Of a stretch of DNA of 64,000 bases, positions 42,740-50,478 are shown piece after piece. Location of the stretch: assembly GCF_007341385.1 (NCBI RefSeq), contig NZ_VJYD01000002.1:186001-250000 (forward strand), given 5' to 3'. The position numbers were made by a program, and so were the translations under genes. This DNA is from Flavobacterium daemonense (GTDB lineage Bacteria > Bacteroidota > Bacteroidia > Flavobacteriales > Flavobacteriaceae). The notes under the pieces are model-generated. The model was not told the origin of the DNA and searched no databases. It saw nothing but the letters and a program-made list of their open reading frames with translations. Each line of letters begins with the position of its first letter. Position 1 is the first letter of the stretch.

Positions 42740-43243
42740 ATGAGAACAAGATTATGGTACGAATTAACACAAGCAAAATATAATGAAACTTATTTATGTC
42801 ATTTAATTGCAAGACAAAGACGTTTATTAAATATTTTTAACCTAATTGTTACCGTATTTTCTACTGCAGGAATAATGGGATGGAAAATCTGGAATAATTT
42901 GCCAGTCATTTCATGTGTAATAATAGCCGTAATTTCGTTAGCAAAACTAATACAGCCTCATTTAATTCCATCAGATAAACAAATTGAAAAACTTGATAAG
43001 GTATGTGATTTTTACTACGACTTTTATCTAAAACTAGAAGAGATTTGGTTTCATTTTGAAAATGATAAGTTATCCGAAATAGAAATGTTAGAAAAGTTTC
43101 AAAATCTAAAACAGACCGAAAGAGAAATTAATCAAATCATCAATGAGATACATAAATCTCCCAAAAAGAAACTAGCACTTTTATCAGAAACAGAATGTCA
43201 TAATTTTTTTAAAAAAGCATTTAATACTACAAATCATGAGTAA
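42740..43243 (+). CDS. SLATT-like two-TM protein
   Basis: The frame is open from 42653, but the start at ATG 42740 (MRTRLWYELTQAKYNETYLC) avoids most of the overlap with the preceding gene and gives 167 residues. After ARQRRLLNIFNLIVTVFSTAGIMGWKIW come two hydrophobic segments, about residues 36-55 and 58-75 (NNLPVISCVIIAVISLAKLIQP), then a long charged helix. This is the SLATT pattern, a pore-forming effector type. I recall that one SLATT group (SLATT_5) is linked to reverse transcriptases, which fits the RT just downstream. It may depolarise the membrane when triggered. Confidence 0.7.
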   Translation: MRTRLWYELTQAKYNETYLCHLIARQRRLLNIFNLIVTVFSTAGIMGWKIWNNLPVISCVIIAVISLAKLIQPHLIPSDKQIEKLDKVCDFYYDFYLKLEEIWFHFENDKLSEIEMLEKFQNLKQTEREINQIINEIHKSPKKKLALLSETECHNFFKKAFNTTNHE

Positions 43244-43388
43244 CGAAAAAGAAAATTCATCAAATGGTTCTCAACAGAATGGAGGACAATCATCTGGAAA
43301 TACACAATCACAAAGAGGAGAATTAAAGAGTAATACATTGCCTACTTATCAAACTCCGCCACCTCCACCTCCAAAAGATAAAAAGTAA
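43236..43388 (+). CDS. 50-residue Ser/Gln/Asn-rich protein with polyproline tail
   Basis: A short frame begins with MSNEKENSSNGSQQNGG and ends QTPPPPPPKDKK. Its ATG overlaps the end of the SLATT-like gene by eight bases, which points to translational coupling. The low-complexity body and six prolines suggest an unstructured linker or adaptor. It is probably part of the module. No homology is recognised. It is too short for most gene finders. Confidence 0.6.
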   Translation: MSNEKENSSNGSQQNGGQSSGNTQSQRGELKSNTLPTYQTPPPPPPKDKK

Positions 43389-43403
43389 TAACTATAAAAT
43401 TTA

Positions 43404-43424
43404 AGCATCTTCAATGAAGATGCT
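43404..43424. terminator. Terminator between the SLATT operon and the RT
   Basis: AGCATCTTC (43404-43412) pairs perfectly with GAAGATGCT (43416-43424), then six T. It separates convergent transcripts. Confidence 0.88.
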
Positions 43425-43441
43425 TTTTTACTTTTCTTAGT

Positions 43442-44938
43442 TTATTCGTAATATCCAGATTGAGGATTCATTACTCTTTCAATTCCTTCATTTATCAACC
43501 CTTTTTGCATAGCATCATAAATTCTTAAAAAACTAGGAATTTCCATCAAACCTTTTGTTGTACCAATTTTTGTGTTTCTACATTTTAGAACTAAATTGTC
43601 TTTGTCAACATTGAAAGGGAATTGGTCATCATCAAAACTCCTACCTAATTCAGCAACTAATATTTTTTTTCGCAATTTGACTATATTCATAATTGTACTT
43701 AGCAACCATTTATCAAGATGTTTTAATTGCTCGGTGTCATTAATCAATGGATAAAAACTCATAATACCTTTAAATGTTAGAATTTTGTATGTTCCATTTA
43801 AATATTTTTTTAAAGTTTCTTCGGTTAAGTTACCGTATAAGTATCGTCTTATATGCATTATTGCAGATAAAAAGTTCTTATCTAACCCTCCTTTTGGAAT
43901 ATTACGTGGGGAAATTGGAGAAACCTTAATTGGCTGTATTAAATTAGTATACAATAAATAAGAGATTTGTTTTTTAATTTTTTTAATTGATTTATCTTTA
44001 ATACTTATGTTATCGGTTGAAATTTTATATCCTAAAAACTCAACAAACTCTTTTGTACTATTAAACTCTGAAGGCATAGATTGTTTTTGTAGTAAAGAAA
44101 TTCCTTCTGACTTATTATAATTAATCTTTATACCTGTTTCCATTGAAAATTCGCTGATAATTTCAAAAGCTTTTGTTATTTTGGTATAATCTTTCGACCA
44201 AATAATTGTATCATCAGCATATCTAGCAAACCTTAAACCGTGATTTTCAAGTTCACGGTCTAACATCCAACATGCAACATTTGCCAGAAACAAGGAAATT
44301 GACGTTCCTAAAGGAATTCCCTTATCAAAAGGCTTTAAGAAAGCATCTATCACTTGAAATTCTATTTCACTAATAAGAAATCCATTTTTCCTTAATTGAC
44401 TTCTTATAAAATCATGATTTATTGAACCAAAAAAATCACTAAAATCAAATTCAGCCACAAAAATTCTTGGAGCTAAGTTTAATTCGTTTGCAATATCCTG
44501 AATTGCAAAATGAATATTTCTATCATTCCTGTAAGCATATGAATTAGAGCTGAATCTATGTTTGTTTTTACTTAATAAATTGTGATAAAATCTATCGGAT
44601 ACAGCGGAATCAGGAATTTGGTATACATTAATATCTCTATATCCACCATTAGGTTTTTTTATCTGCTTTTTAAATGGTTGCGCAGGAACATAAGTTCCAT
44701 CCAGAATTTTTTTGCTTATTGATTTTGCAATTTGTTTATTACGTTTTAAAACATAAAACGGATTGAATTTATTATCAATTCCCCATTCACTTGGAATTCT
44801 GACATCTTTTATAGGTGCACTTATGTAATTTTTCAAAGCCCTCAAATGTGAATGATGTAAATAATTATGATACAGTTGATATTTATCCCTTTGTTCTTTG
44901 GCTTGCTTCGTTATATCTTCAAGTAAAATTTTTTTCAT
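43442..44938 (-). CDS. Reverse transcriptase (unassigned/Abi-type)
   Basis: The 498-residue protein has the RT fingers and palm: RT3 VAEFDFSDFFGSINHD (D165, D168), RT4 KGIPLGTSISLFLANV, and the catalytic RT5 FARYADDTIIW (YADD 240-243), then VEFLGYKI. There is no maturase domain, no HNH and no retron VTG motif. About 190 residues follow the RT core, without a recognised domain. This fits the unknown-group RTs that act in phage defence. It is convergent with the SLATT operon and preceded by a candidate ncRNA on its own strand. Confidence 0.9.
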   Translation of the reverse strand: MKKILLEDITKQAKEQRDKYQLYHNYLHHSHLRALKNYISAPIKDVRIPSEWGIDNKFNPFYVLKRNKQIAKSISKKILDGTYVPAQPFKKQIKKPNGGYRDINVYQIPDSAVSDRFYHNLLSKNKHRFSSNSYAYRNDRNIHFAIQDIANELNLAPRIFVAEFDFSDFFGSINHDFIRSQLRKNGFLISEIEFQVIDAFLKPFDKGIPLGTSISLFLANVACWMLDRELENHGLRFARYADDTIIWSKDYTKITKAFEIISEFSMETGIKINYNKSEGISLLQKQSMPSEFNSTKEFVEFLGYKISTDNISIKDKSIKKIKKQISYLLYTNLIQPIKVSPISPRNIPKGGLDKNFLSAIMHIRRYLYGNLTEETLKKYLNGTYKILTFKGIMSFYPLINDTEQLKHLDKWLLSTIMNIVKLRKKILVAELGRSFDDDQFPFNVDKDNLVLKCRNTKIGTTKGLMEIPSFLRIYDAMQKGLINEGIERVMNPQSGYYE

Positions 44939-45094
44939 ATAATTAATTTAAACAAAAATGTCCTGCATTAAGCAAGACAATTTCACGGAATGCACAATTA
45001 AAAATAAGCTTTCAACTAATAAAATCATGTGAATCATAATCTTATACCCATCCTAAAAAAAGGCTGTAGTACCTTCCGTTAGTTCCCTGAGAAC
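44939..45094 (-). ncRNA. Candidate RT-associated non-coding RNA/leader
   Basis: A promoter box TATATTTG (45101-45108, minus strand) would start transcription near 45094. The first 40 nt are GC-rich amid AT-rich DNA: GGTTCTCAGGGAAC forms GTTC/GAAC, then AAGG/CCTT with a T run (45060-45080). The rest leads into the RT start. Structure and position match ncRNAs found upstream of defence RTs, but the exact ends are unknown. Confidence 0.5.
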
Positions 45095-45100
45095 CTAAAG

Positions 45101-45108
45101 CAAATATA
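45101..45108 (-). promoter_or_regulatory. Promoter -7 box TATATTTG for RT/ncRNA
   Basis: The minus-strand TATATTTG matches the Bacteroidota -7 consensus. No good -33 box is evident in the AT-rich sequence beyond it. Confidence 0.5.
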
Positions 45109-45336
45109 TATTTATTTAATTATTAATTTATAAATTATTAATAATTTATTTCAATTATGCACAATATTAAACTCCAAAATCTTCAATAAATGAGTTCGAC
45201 TATTCAACAATAAGGGTATTCATTTTTAGTAATTGTAAAATCAAATCAGTGTTTTATAATGCTTTTTAAATTCCAAACTTAGCGTATAAAGTTTTTCTAA
45301 ATCAGTTTTAAATCGGTTCGAAAAAACAATATTAAA

Positions 45337-45344
45337 GGGAGCTT
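45337..45344. other. Putative right attachment core GGGAGCTT
   Basis: The same eight bases as 30353-30360. To its right lies a terminator that would directly follow the tRNA in the empty site. Confidence 0.6.
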
Positions 45345-45350
45345 ATTAAA

Positions 45351-45383
45351 TACCACTTACAAATTGTAAGTGGTATTTTTTTT
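45351..45383 (+). terminator. Native terminator of the tRNA-Asn operon (displaced)
   Basis: TACCACTTACAA (45351-45362) pairs with TTGTAAGTGGTA (45364-45375), then eight T. In the uninterrupted chromosome it would stand six bases after the core that closes the tRNA gene. Confidence 0.75.
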
Positions 45384-45420
45384 GCTTATTCGGATTTTAT
45401 TTTCTTATCTATATTTTTTG

Positions 45421-45428
45421 TAAATTTG
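45421..45428 (+). promoter_or_regulatory. Promoter -7 box TAAATTTG for the zeta module
   Basis: TAAATTTG ends only seven bases before ATG 45436, so the mRNA would be leaderless or nearly so if this start is used. Confidence 0.5.
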
Positions 45429-45435
45429 TATCATT

Positions 45436-45600
45436 ATGATAGACATTTCAAATACAACTGAAAGAGTGCAATTTGCCTTAAAGCAAATGGAGAAAGCTAT
45501 GCCTATTGTTAAACAACAAGTGGCTATTTATGAAAAAAATATCGCTTCAGGTAAAAATAAAAAAAATCCTCCAATAGCACCGCAATTCAAGAATGTCTAA
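45436..45600 (+). CDS. Candidate antitoxin, 54 residues
   Basis: The frame starts MIDISNTTERVQFALKQMEKAMPIVKQQV and ends APQFKNV. It is a single amphipathic helix followed by a basic, disordered tail. Its stop overlaps the start of the zeta-like gene by eight bases, the usual layout of an antitoxin-toxin pair. It is unlike the 51-residue partner of the other zeta-like gene. No known family. Confidence 0.6.
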   Translation: MIDISNTTERVQFALKQMEKAMPIVKQQVAIYEKNIASGKNKKNPPIAPQFKNV

Positions 45601-46183
45601 ACCTGTTCTACTTGTTATTGCAGGATGTAATGGCGCTGGAAAATCAACTTTTTCGAAACCCCTTTCTCCTGAAAATTTCACTCCTTTTGATTATGATCTT
45701 GAATTTTTAAAGAATTATAATTCTTTATTTGATTCTGAGATGAGAGAAGTAATGGCGCATCAAATGGCTTTTAAAGAACTGGAAAATCAGATTGAGAAAG
45801 CAATCGAAACTAAATCCAGTTTTTGTTATGAAACCAATTTTAACTCAACTCCTCTCCACTGGCCAGAATTATTTAAAAAAAATGGATATGATTTGCATTT
45901 AATTTTTCTATGTCTTGATTCCATTCAAGAGGCCACAAAAAGAGTCGCTATTCGTGTTGAAAATGGCGGACATTTTGTTCCAAATAATGAAATACAGAAA
46001 CGTTACTACGACGGATATAGTAATTTAAATTCTTTTTATTATTATTTTGATTATGTCGATCTATATGATTCTTCTAAATATCTAGGAAAACCATCTCATA
46101 TTTTATCAATTGAATCGGCAAAAGTTATTACTACAACTCATATTCCTAACTACCTAAATGGTTTAATTCCAAATATCCTTTAA
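45593..46183 (+). CDS. Zeta-toxin-like P-loop kinase/ATPase, second copy
   Basis: The 196-residue protein has Walker A GCNGAGKST (11-19) and the zeta pattern EFLKNYNSLFDSEMREVMAHQMAF plus SFCYETNFNSTPLHWPELFKKNGYDLHLIFL. VENGGHFVPNNEIQKRYYDGYSNL matches the EGGHNI...RRY segment of the copy at 17241. It is next to, and outside, the mobile element. It probably phosphorylates a nucleotide sugar if toxic; this is not shown by sequence alone. Confidence 0.85.
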   Translation: MSKPVLLVIAGCNGAGKSTFSKPLSPENFTPFDYDLEFLKNYNSLFDSEMREVMAHQMAFKELENQIEKAIETKSSFCYETNFNSTPLHWPELFKKNGYDLHLIFLCLDSIQEATKRVAIRVENGGHFVPNNEIQKRYYDGYSNLNSFYYYFDYVDLYDSSKYLGKPSHILSIESAKVITTTHIPNYLNGLIPNIL

Positions 46184-46255
46184 GACAATAACAAAAATTA
46201 TATCAGCTTAATTAAATAATCAATTTCTTTACAGCACTTTGTTATTAAAATAAAC

Positions 46256-46283
46256 AAAAAGACGATCAAATGATCGTCTTTTT
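46256..46283. terminator. Terminator of the zeta module
   Basis: AAAAAGACGATCA (46256-46268) pairs with TGATCGTCTTTTT (46271-46283). Bidirectional. Confidence 0.88.
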
Positions 46284-46327
46284 GTTTGATATAAATGTAA
46301 AGTTCACTCCTTCATTCTTTCTACTTT

Positions 46328-47020
46328 TTACTGTTTAGCAACTTTATTAGACAAGTTTTTACTTTCAAACAACACCATCATCTCATTTGCTTTTTCTAGC
46401 TTGTTAATTGCTTTTAGTGACTCTGCACAGCGATAGTAATATACTGGATCGAGATCTTTGCCTACCTCAACTAGTTCTTCATAATATTTTGCTGCTGCTT
46501 CCATGTCTCCTTCAAAATAAGATTGGTCGGCTACTTTTTTGAGCATATCGGTGTTTTTGTAACCACGGTCAACCACTTTGGCGTAGGTTTTTGAGATATC
46601 AATATTGATGTATTTTGTAGTTTCCGCAGGACGCGCTACCGCCACTTTTACGGGCTCAACTTTTTCGTCAGGAATATCCGTAACCACTTTTGACATTAAC
46701 GGTACTGCTGTCGGTTTTAATTTAGGTTTTCTGTAAATTGGAGTAACTGTTCTCGTATTATTGGGACCGAGATCGTAGGTATTCACCATGTCTAGTTTTG
46801 AAACTTCATATTTGGTAACTCTTCGTCCAAAAGGCATATTGATTGTTTCTTCAACGTAGTAAGCTTCTATAACAAGACCATCATCTGTGTTCTTATCCGA
46901 CTGTAACTGTGTATTTCCAGCTGCTGCTATGACAGGAGCTTTTGAAGCTGTTCCTTGGGAAAAACAGCAAAAAGGAACAACACACACAATTGTCACAAAA
47001 ATCTCTGCATAATTTTTCAT
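46328..47020 (-). CDS. Exported TPR protein resembling the N-terminus of OmpA-family proteins
   Basis: The 230-residue protein has a signal peptide (VTIVCVVPFCCFSQ). The last 75 residues (AKVVDRGYKNTDMLKKVADQSYFEGDMEAAAKYYEELVEVGKDLDPVYYYRCAESL) match the TPR-like segment that opens large Flavobacterium OmpA/PorE-type envelope proteins. There is no OmpA domain here, so it is a stand-alone or truncated version. Envelope attachment is inferred. Function unknown. Confidence 0.75.
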   Translation of the reverse strand: MKNYAEIFVTIVCVVPFCCFSQGTASKAPVIAAAGNTQLQSDKNTDDGLVIEAYYVEETINMPFGRRVTKYEVSKLDMVNTYDLGPNNTRTVTPIYRKPKLKPTAVPLMSKVVTDIPDEKVEPVKVAVARPAETTKYINIDISKTYAKVVDRGYKNTDMLKKVADQSYFEGDMEAAAKYYEELVEVGKDLDPVYYYRCAESLKAINKLEKANEMMVLFESKNLSNKVAKQ

Positions 47021-47169
47021 GATAAATTGATTAAGTTGTATTTATTTCAAAAAACTAGAGTAAAGTTAGTCATAGTTCTTTTTTTTTTATTGATTTAACC
47101 CGTAAACAACCTTAAAAGACGTTTAAATACTGTTTTTTAGCATTTTTAGCTGCAAAAAAACCAAAAAAA

Positions 47170-47195
47170 ATAGCGCTCAATTACTTGAGCGCTAT
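47170..47195 (-). terminator. Terminator of the C1 peptidase gene
   Basis: ATAGCGCTCAA (47170-47180) pairs perfectly with TTGAGCGCTAT (47185-47195). On the minus strand a run of eight T follows. It sits 27 bases after the gene stop. Confidence 0.88.
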
Positions 47196-47221
47196 CATAA
47201 TTATTAAAATCGGAATAAAAC

Positions 47222-48403
47222 TTAAACCCCTAACTTCTTAGCAATATCCGTTGGGATTCCGCCTTTGTTTACCATTAAGGCAGTTGTTTTGTATTTCACG
47301 AAGTTTTTGGTTACAAACAAGAAACCTTTGTAATCGTTTGTTTCTCCCCAAGAATTTTTCACGATGTAATATTCTTTTCCTGTTTGATCTTTTGCAATAC
47401 CAATAATATGCATTCCGTGATCGTCAGTTGTTGTGTAATTATCAAAAGCTGCTTGACGCATTTCTGGTGTAATTTCTGGTTCTGCTTTTGGTCCGTTGAA
47501 CATGTCTGCTTTTTCTTCAGCCGTCATGTCTTCGTATTTTTTTGTTGGAACATAAGCCACACCATTTTTCCAGCTAAAGCTTTTTTCACTTACATCTGTT
47601 GCCCACGCTACCGTGTAACCTTTTTTCAAAGCATTGTCAATAATGTCCGTCATGTCGTTTACTTTTACATTGTAAACCTGATCTAATGACCAGTTGTCCG
47701 GTACCATTAACGTTGTTTTTTGGTAATATGGCGAAGTTGTAAATGAAGACATTTCGATATATTCATCTGGATTGATTCCTACTACTTCTTTAGCAAAAGA
47801 CTGTGGCGTGTAATTTTTTCCTTTGTAAGTAAAATTATCCGGCACTTTTCCTAAATAAGAATCAATAACTGCTGCGTATGCTTTTTGCCAGTTTGGAGTC
47901 AATTCTCCATTTGGATTTTTAACAACAGCTGTCAAAACGCCTTCGATAAGCGCTGCCATTTCGGCAAATTTATTTTTGTCGGTTCCGTAGTTTAATCCTG
48001 TGTAAACTTCTCTTGGAACAGTTCCGTATTTTTTATACATATTGATTACATCATGCAGCGAACCTCCATCACCTAATGTGGTGGCACCGTGCATACGTAC
48101 ATAATTTACTCCTTTGTCAACATATACATTTCTTGCAGAAAAAACCTGAGACAATTCTACTGGCTGTTTTCCTAAACGAATCATTTCTGATTCTAAAAAT
48201 GAGTTTGTTGAATAACTCCAGCAAGTTCCAGATGATCCTTGAGCTTTTACTGATGTTGTTCCTAAGTTAACTACTTCTGTGAATTTAAAGTTTTCTTTAC
48301 TTTTATCACTAGCATTTAACTTTAATGAGTTTACCAAAACGTCTTGTGCAAAACAGCCGCCTACACCAACTAAAAATGCCGATGCCGCAAAAACTGATTT
48401 CAT
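47222..48403 (-). CDS. Papain-like C1 peptidase (aminopeptidase C/bleomycin hydrolase-like), exported
   Basis: I start at ATG 48403 (MKSVFAASAFLVGVGGCFAQ), a clear signal peptide; starts a few codons upstream are possible. The 393-residue protein has the catalytic Cys in QGSSGTCWSYSTNSFLESE, the His in DDHGMHIIGIA and the Asn in YYIVKNSWGE, the C-H-N triad of papain-fold enzymes. It is exported to the periplasm or outside, unlike cytosolic PepC. It is a single-gene unit with its own terminator. Confidence 0.9.
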   Translation of the reverse strand: MKSVFAASAFLVGVGGCFAQDVLVNSLKLNASDKSKENFKFTEVVNLGTTSVKAQGSSGTCWSYSTNSFLESEMIRLGKQPVELSQVFSARNVYVDKGVNYVRMHGATTLGDGGSLHDVINMYKKYGTVPREVYTGLNYGTDKNKFAEMAALIEGVLTAVVKNPNGELTPNWQKAYAAVIDSYLGKVPDNFTYKGKNYTPQSFAKEVVGINPDEYIEMSSFTTSPYYQKTTLMVPDNWSLDQVYNVKVNDMTDIIDNALKKGYTVAWATDVSEKSFSWKNGVAYVPTKKYEDMTAEEKADMFNGPKAEPEITPEMRQAAFDNYTTTDDHGMHIIGIAKDQTGKEYYIVKNSWGETNDYKGFLFVTKNFVKYKTTALMVNKGGIPTDIAKKLGV

Positions 48404-48704
48404 AGTATTTTTATACATAATCAAAAGATTTAAAAAGTTGACTTATTAGTAGCCTAATTTTATTTTTGTTACAAATCAATTAAATATCAGGTAAAAAAAC
48501 TATTGTTTTTACGTTAATTTTTATACAATGTTTTTATTATGCATCAAAACCTTACAAATAATGTAATCTGATTTTTTTTTAATTAGATAATGTGGCAATT
48601 AGATAATTAAATGATTTTCTTTAAAATCTTAATTTTAAAATACTCGTTATTATTTGCAAATAAGTAGTATTTTGGTTTGTGTTTTGACACGCAACAAAAA
48701 GGCC
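48404..48704. other. Gap between the C1 peptidase and the AraC regulator
   Basis: The 301-base region is strongly AT-rich and holds divergent promoters. Near 48470-48620 there are TTTTTATTATGC-like tracts but no convincing TAnnTTTG box or hairpin. No gene is seen. Confidence 0.5.
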
Positions 48705-49502
48705 ATGTACGAACTGGAAAAAGAAACTTATTTAGGCAATACTAAAAACATCTTCAAAACCCGGGAGGGAATTGCAGTTGTTGAAACGGAGTATCAAAAT
48801 AAAGTTTACGAGGGCTGGCATTCGCACAATAACGCTCATATTACCCTTTTTTTGAAAGGCGGCACAACTGAAAAAAGAAAAAATTTCAGTGAAACTGTTG
48901 GTCCCGGTTCTTTATTATTTTACCACAGCGATGAACTGCATTTGAATCAAAATACACTTCTCCCGTCCCGAAATATTAATATTGAAATTGAAGAAAACCT
49001 TTTAAAGGAACTTTTTATTTCTGAAGCTCAAATCGAAAAGTCAATTCAAAATAGTGTACACGCAAAATCTTTGATTCTGAAAATTTTCAAAGAATCTCAA
49101 GCTGCCGATCATTTTACGAATGACAATGTAAAGATGTTGTTTGCGCAATTATCGAATACAAATGAACATTTGGAGCGATTTGAAAAGAGTCCTTTTTGGG
49201 TAAAAAGTTTGAAGGAACTGCTAAATGATTGCTGGAATGAAAATCCGAATTTAAACGAACTTGCCCAAATTTTGAACCTCAATCCGATTTCGATTTCGAA
49301 ACATTTTCCAAGATATTTCGGCTGTACTTTAGGCGAATATATGCGCCGAATTAAAATCAACCGTTCGCTTTCGCTGATACATTCCAATGAAATTAATTTA
49401 ACCGAAGTTGCTCTAGAATGCGGATTTGCAGACCAAAGTCATTTTATCAGAACGTTCAAAAACCAAACTGGATTTTTGCCTAAACAATTTCAAAAATTAT
49501 AG
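48705..49502 (+). CDS. AraC-family transcriptional regulator
   Basis: ATG 48705 (MYELEKETYLG) is the likely start, giving 265 residues; an upstream start at 48654 adds an unrelated stretch. The N-terminus is a cupin-like sensor (HSHNNAHITLFLKGG, GPGSLLFYHSDELHLNQN). The C-terminal two HTH motifs are FGCTLGEYMRRIKINRSLSLI and CGFADQSHFIRTFKNQTGFLPKQF. It binds DNA as an activator. It precedes the CPBP protease gene by 71 bases and probably controls it. Confidence 0.93.
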   Translation: MYELEKETYLGNTKNIFKTREGIAVVETEYQNKVYEGWHSHNNAHITLFLKGGTTEKRKNFSETVGPGSLLFYHSDELHLNQNTLLPSRNINIEIEENLLKELFISEAQIEKSIQNSVHAKSLILKIFKESQAADHFTNDNVKMLFAQLSNTNEHLERFEKSPFWVKSLKELLNDCWNENPNLNELAQILNLNPISISKHFPRYFGCTLGEYMRRIKINRSLSLIHSNEINLTEVALECGFADQSHFIRTFKNQTGFLPKQFQKL

Positions 49503-49573
49503 CAGAGGCAAATTTCATTCTATTTTTTGTTTTTGACGAGACTTACTTTTGCCTCATCATAAGTCATAATCAA

Positions 49574-50437
49574 ATGGAAACAATTTCTGCAAAACAAAAA
49601 ATACTTAATTTCCCTTTAACCAAAATCATTTTATCTTTAATAGTTTGCTTGTTTTTTGTCAATATCGGTCAAATCATCAGCGGAAAACTTTTACTTCAAA
49701 CACCTCTCGACAAAGACTTCAGAAATCTTTTAAAAGGAATAATTGTCTGCGCTTTGGCTTTAAGCAGTTATATTATTTTCTTTAAAAAATATGAAAAGAG
49801 AGAAGTAACCGAATTTGCTTTTAAGGGAATTGCTCGAAATTTAATTTTAGGAATTTTAATTGGTGCTGTTTTGCAATCGCTGACAATTTTAGTCATTTAT
49901 ATGAATGGCGGTTACATTATTTCGGCAATCAATCCGGTTTCTTTCATCATTATTCCGCTTACACTTGCTTTCACAGCTGCTATTATTGAAGAAATATTAG
50001 TACGCGGTATTCTTTTCCGAATTATGGAAGAAAAATTGGGAAGTTATATTGCTTTGATTATTTCGGCTCTTATTTTTGGTTTTATGCATTTGGCAAATCC
50101 AAACAGTACCATTCTTTCTTGTTTGTCAATTGCCATTGAAGCAGGTTTGATGTTGGGCGCTGCATTTATTTACAGCCGAAATTTATGGTTGCCGATTGCC
50201 ATTCATTTTGCTTGGAATTTTATGCAGTCCGGAATCTTTGGCGCCATAACTTCAGGAAACGAAACACCAAAAAGTCTGCTGGTTTCAAAAATAAACGGTG
50301 TATCACTTATAACCGGCGGCGAATTTGGTCCCGAAGCTTCAATTCAGGCGATTATTTTCTGTTCTGTAGCCACGGCAATATTTTTGGCTCTAAGCCATAA
50401 AGAAAACAAAATCATAAAACCGTACTGGAAAAAATAA
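49574..50437 (+). CDS. CPBP-family intramembrane metalloprotease
   Basis: The 287-residue protein has about eight membrane segments and the ABI/CAAX motifs: E139-E140-x3-R144 in IIEEILVRGILFR, FGFMHLANP and HFAWNF. Family members cut within the membrane or protect against bacteriocins. Its neighbour, the AraC regulator, suggests an inducible transcription unit. No signal peptide; inner membrane. Confidence 0.92.
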   Translation: METISAKQKILNFPLTKIILSLIVCLFFVNIGQIISGKLLLQTPLDKDFRNLLKGIIVCALALSSYIIFFKKYEKREVTEFAFKGIARNLILGILIGAVLQSLTILVIYMNGGYIISAINPVSFIIIPLTLAFTAAIIEEILVRGILFRIMEEKLGSYIALIISALIFGFMHLANPNSTILSCLSIAIEAGLMLGAAFIYSRNLWLPIAIHFAWNFMQSGIFGAITSGNETPKSLLVSKINGVSLITGGEFGPEASIQAIIFCSVATAIFLALSHKENKIIKPYWKK

Positions 50438-50443
50438 AAAACA

Positions 50444-50470
50444 AACTCCCGACAATTACTACCGGGAGTT
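50444..50470 (+). terminator. Terminator after the CPBP gene
   Basis: AACTCCCG (50444-50451) pairs with CGGGAGTT (50463-50470), then TTATATTTT. It lies just after the stop at 50437. Confidence 0.8.
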
Positions 50471-50478
50471 TTATATTT

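Larger units (their letters stand above)
30353..45344. mobile_element. Serine-recombinase integrative element (about 15.0 kb) at tRNA-Asn
   Basis: The core GGGAGCTT bounds both ends. It carries its own large serine recombinase at the tRNA side, a small resolvase, a polymerase-like gene, regulators, a nuclease-helicase and an RT/SLATT module. Rejoining the ends restores tRNA-Asn followed by a terminator (45351-45383). It has no recognisable conjugation or virion genes. I infer an integrative element with defence cargo and perhaps autonomous replication; mobility partners, if needed, must come from elsewhere. Confidence 0.7.
45109..45435. other. Gap holding the right element end and native tRNA terminator
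   Basis: The 327-base gap contains an AT tract, the right attachment core (45337-45344), 31 minus-strand open codons that continue the integrase frame after circularisation (stop TGA 45241-45243), and the terminator at 45351. No separate gene is seen. Confidence 0.6.

Noticed and set aside
43442..44938. RT as a retron or group II intron RT
   Set aside because: No VTG motif in the thumb region, no maturase or HNH domain and no clear msr-msd fold. The unassigned/Abi class fits better.
45436..46183. Zeta module as part of the mobile element
   Set aside because: The attachment core (45337-45344) and the tRNA terminator (45351-45383) place it just outside the right end.
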